From assembly GCF_000299415.1 (NCBI RefSeq), contig NZ_AMPG01000002.1, positions 496,001 to 560,000 on the forward strand: a DNA stretch of 64,000 nt, written 5' to 3'. This DNA is from Candidatus Microthrix parvicella Bio17-1. Lineage in GTDB: Bacteria; Actinomycetota; Acidimicrobiia; Acidimicrobiales; Microtrichaceae. Position numbers and translations under genes: made by a program. Below, one piece after another: positions 63,089-64,000 of the stretch (position 1 is its first letter; each line of letters begins with the position of its first letter). The notes beneath the pieces were generated by a model. It saw only the letters and a program-made list of their open reading frames with translations. It had not been told where the DNA came from and searched no databases.

Positions 63089-64000
63089 ATGGGTGCCTCG
63101 ATCAACTCGGCGACCGGGCCGCTCGGCTTGGCGGTGGACCGCTTTTGCGGCAACGTCACCACCGCCCTGGTCGAGGTCACCCACTCGGTGGGCAACACGT
63201 CAGATGCGTCCAACGTGGCCAACATCGCTTCCGATGGAGACCTGGCGGGCGACGTGTCGGTCGAGGCCTACCGCATCGCCTGCGCCTTCATCGACAGCGA
63301 CGGCCGCCATTCCGACGACGAGCTGTGGCCGCTTATCGGCGTCTTCGGCGGCCGCTTCGACACCCAACTGGCGGGCGCCACCCCCGCCAAGGTGCGCGAG
63401 ACCGACCTGCTGCGGGGCGCCCGGCGCTGGCTCGACCGGCCCAGCGACCTGTTCGAGATCCTGCTCGGCGCCGACCGTCTCGACGGTGGCGAACGGGCGC
63501 TCGGGTACTACCGGGACGCCATGGCCATCGCCCACACAGTGGTGGATCTGGACATCATCTGCACCGAGGGCGAGTTGGCTGCGCTCGATGCCTTCCGCAA
63601 CCGCCTGCTGGGACGAATCGGGACGGTCGGTCCGGGCAACCATGCCACCCGGGCGAACCGCATCGCCACCGACGCTCCCGACGTCGACGCGCCCTCCACC
63701 AACGCTTCCGCCACACCCGCGTCCGACGCACAAACCGCCACGGAGGCCGCGCCCGATGTCCACGAGCCCGAGCCGCTGCCGCCGCCTCGCCCCCTCGAGG
63801 AGTTGATGGCCGAGCTGGACGGCCTGATCGGGTTGGCCGAGGTGAAGGCCGAGGTGCGGCGCCTCACCGACCTCATCCGGGTGGGCCGGATGCGGGCCGA
63901 GGTTGACCTTCCGGTCGCCGACCGTTCGAACCACCTGGTGTTCACGGGTAATCCCGGCACCGGCAAGACCACGGTCGCCCGGCTGCTGGCCCAGATCTAC
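63089..64000 (+). CDS. AAA+ ATPase, CbbX/SpoVK/EccA-like, with TerB-like N-terminal domain (3' truncated by window edge)
   Basis: 304 codons are visible from ATG 63089, three bases after the toxin stop; the frame is open to the window end. Residues 50-170 look like a TerB-type helical domain (AYRIACAFIDSDGRHSDDEL, ICTEGELAALDAFRNRLL). A Pro/Ala-rich linker follows, then the CbbX-type AAA start LDGLIGLAEVKAEVRRLTDL and Walker A FTGNPGTGKTTVARLL at about residue 290. CbbX-like ATPases remodel protein complexes (Rubisco activation, sporulation, type VII secretion). The TerB-like domain in front may add metal or stress sensing. Confidence 0.8.
   Translation, partial: MGASINSATGPLGLAVDRFCGNVTTALVEVTHSVGNTSDASNVANIASDGDLAGDVSVEAYRIACAFIDSDGRHSDDELWPLIGVFGGRFDTQLAGATPAKVRETDLLRGARRWLDRPSDLFEILLGADRLDGGERALGYYRDAMAIAHTVVDLDIICTEGELAALDAFRNRLLGRIGTVGPGNHATRANRIATDAPDVDAPSTNASATPASDAQTATEAAPDVHEPEPLPPPRPLEELMAELDGLIGLAEVKAEVRRLTDLIRVGRMRAEVDLPVADRSNHLVFTGNPGTGKTTVARLLAQIY

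Overview
The window is GC-rich, densely coded chromosomal DNA from an actinobacterium. A group 2 sigma factor, a class II DAHP synthase, an AftD-type arabinofuranosyltransferase, a WS/DGAT wax-ester/triacylglycerol synthase, a FadD32-like acyl-AMP ligase and LAxTG/LGxTG-type wall anchors all point that way. The lipid-storage genes plus a LIV-type transport operon with an MFS-ATPase fusion would suit an Acidimicrobiia member (a Microthrix-like organism is possible), but I cannot prove the taxon from sequence alone. There is no phage, IS element or CRISPR array. Disturbance is limited to one decayed peptidase gene and several coding tandem repeats.

Layout. 1-7.8 kb: lipid metabolism (DUF4190 protein end, acyl-CoA synthetase, MaoC hydratase, VanW protein, WS/DGAT, geranylgeranyl-reductase-like flavoprotein, nitronate monooxygenase). 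7.8-11.7 kb, minus strand: comEA-comEC-small ORF-holA. 11.8-15.4 kb: M15 peptidase lipoprotein, thioredoxin-TPR protein, APH-like kinase, PAC2 protein. 15.4-26.1 kb: an M15 pseudogene, then a minus-strand surface cluster transcribed from about 26.1 kb (collagen-like LARTG protein, secreted anchored protein, two large membrane proteins, one ending in a thioredoxin-like domain, and a glycosyltransferase). 26.2-34.8 kb, minus strand: acyl-AMP ligase, LivH-LivM fusion, MFS-LivF-LivG fusion and a membrane-anchored substrate-binding protein. 34.9-39.8 kb: tRNA-Ala, rsfS, LytR_C protein, nadD, sigma factor and DAHP synthase. 39.8-43.5 kb: a sulfatase flanked by two paralogous LGxTG-anchored proteins.

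43.6-61.8 kb is a cell-envelope glycopolymer region. A plus-strand unit holds a methyltransferase, an AftD-like enzyme and a flippase. Facing it is a nine-gene minus-strand unit: MoxR ATPase, CoxE-like VWA protein, GT2, GT4, LamG-like membrane protein, acyltransferase-3, methyltransferase, a second LamG-like membrane protein and a sulfotransferase. Almost every junction in this unit is an ATGA or GTGA overlap. I infer that the region builds, acylates, methylates and sulfates a surface polysaccharide, with the nearby sulfatase as a possible editing enzyme. 61.8-64 kb holds a DoxX-like protein, a MazEF-type toxin-antitoxin pair with palindromes in its promoter region, and the start of a TerB-like/CbbX-like AAA ATPase cut by the window edge.

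No gene-free stretch exceeds about 300 bases. The longest gaps (100-160 bp) are divergent promoter regions. Function calls rest on reading motifs by eye, with no database search.
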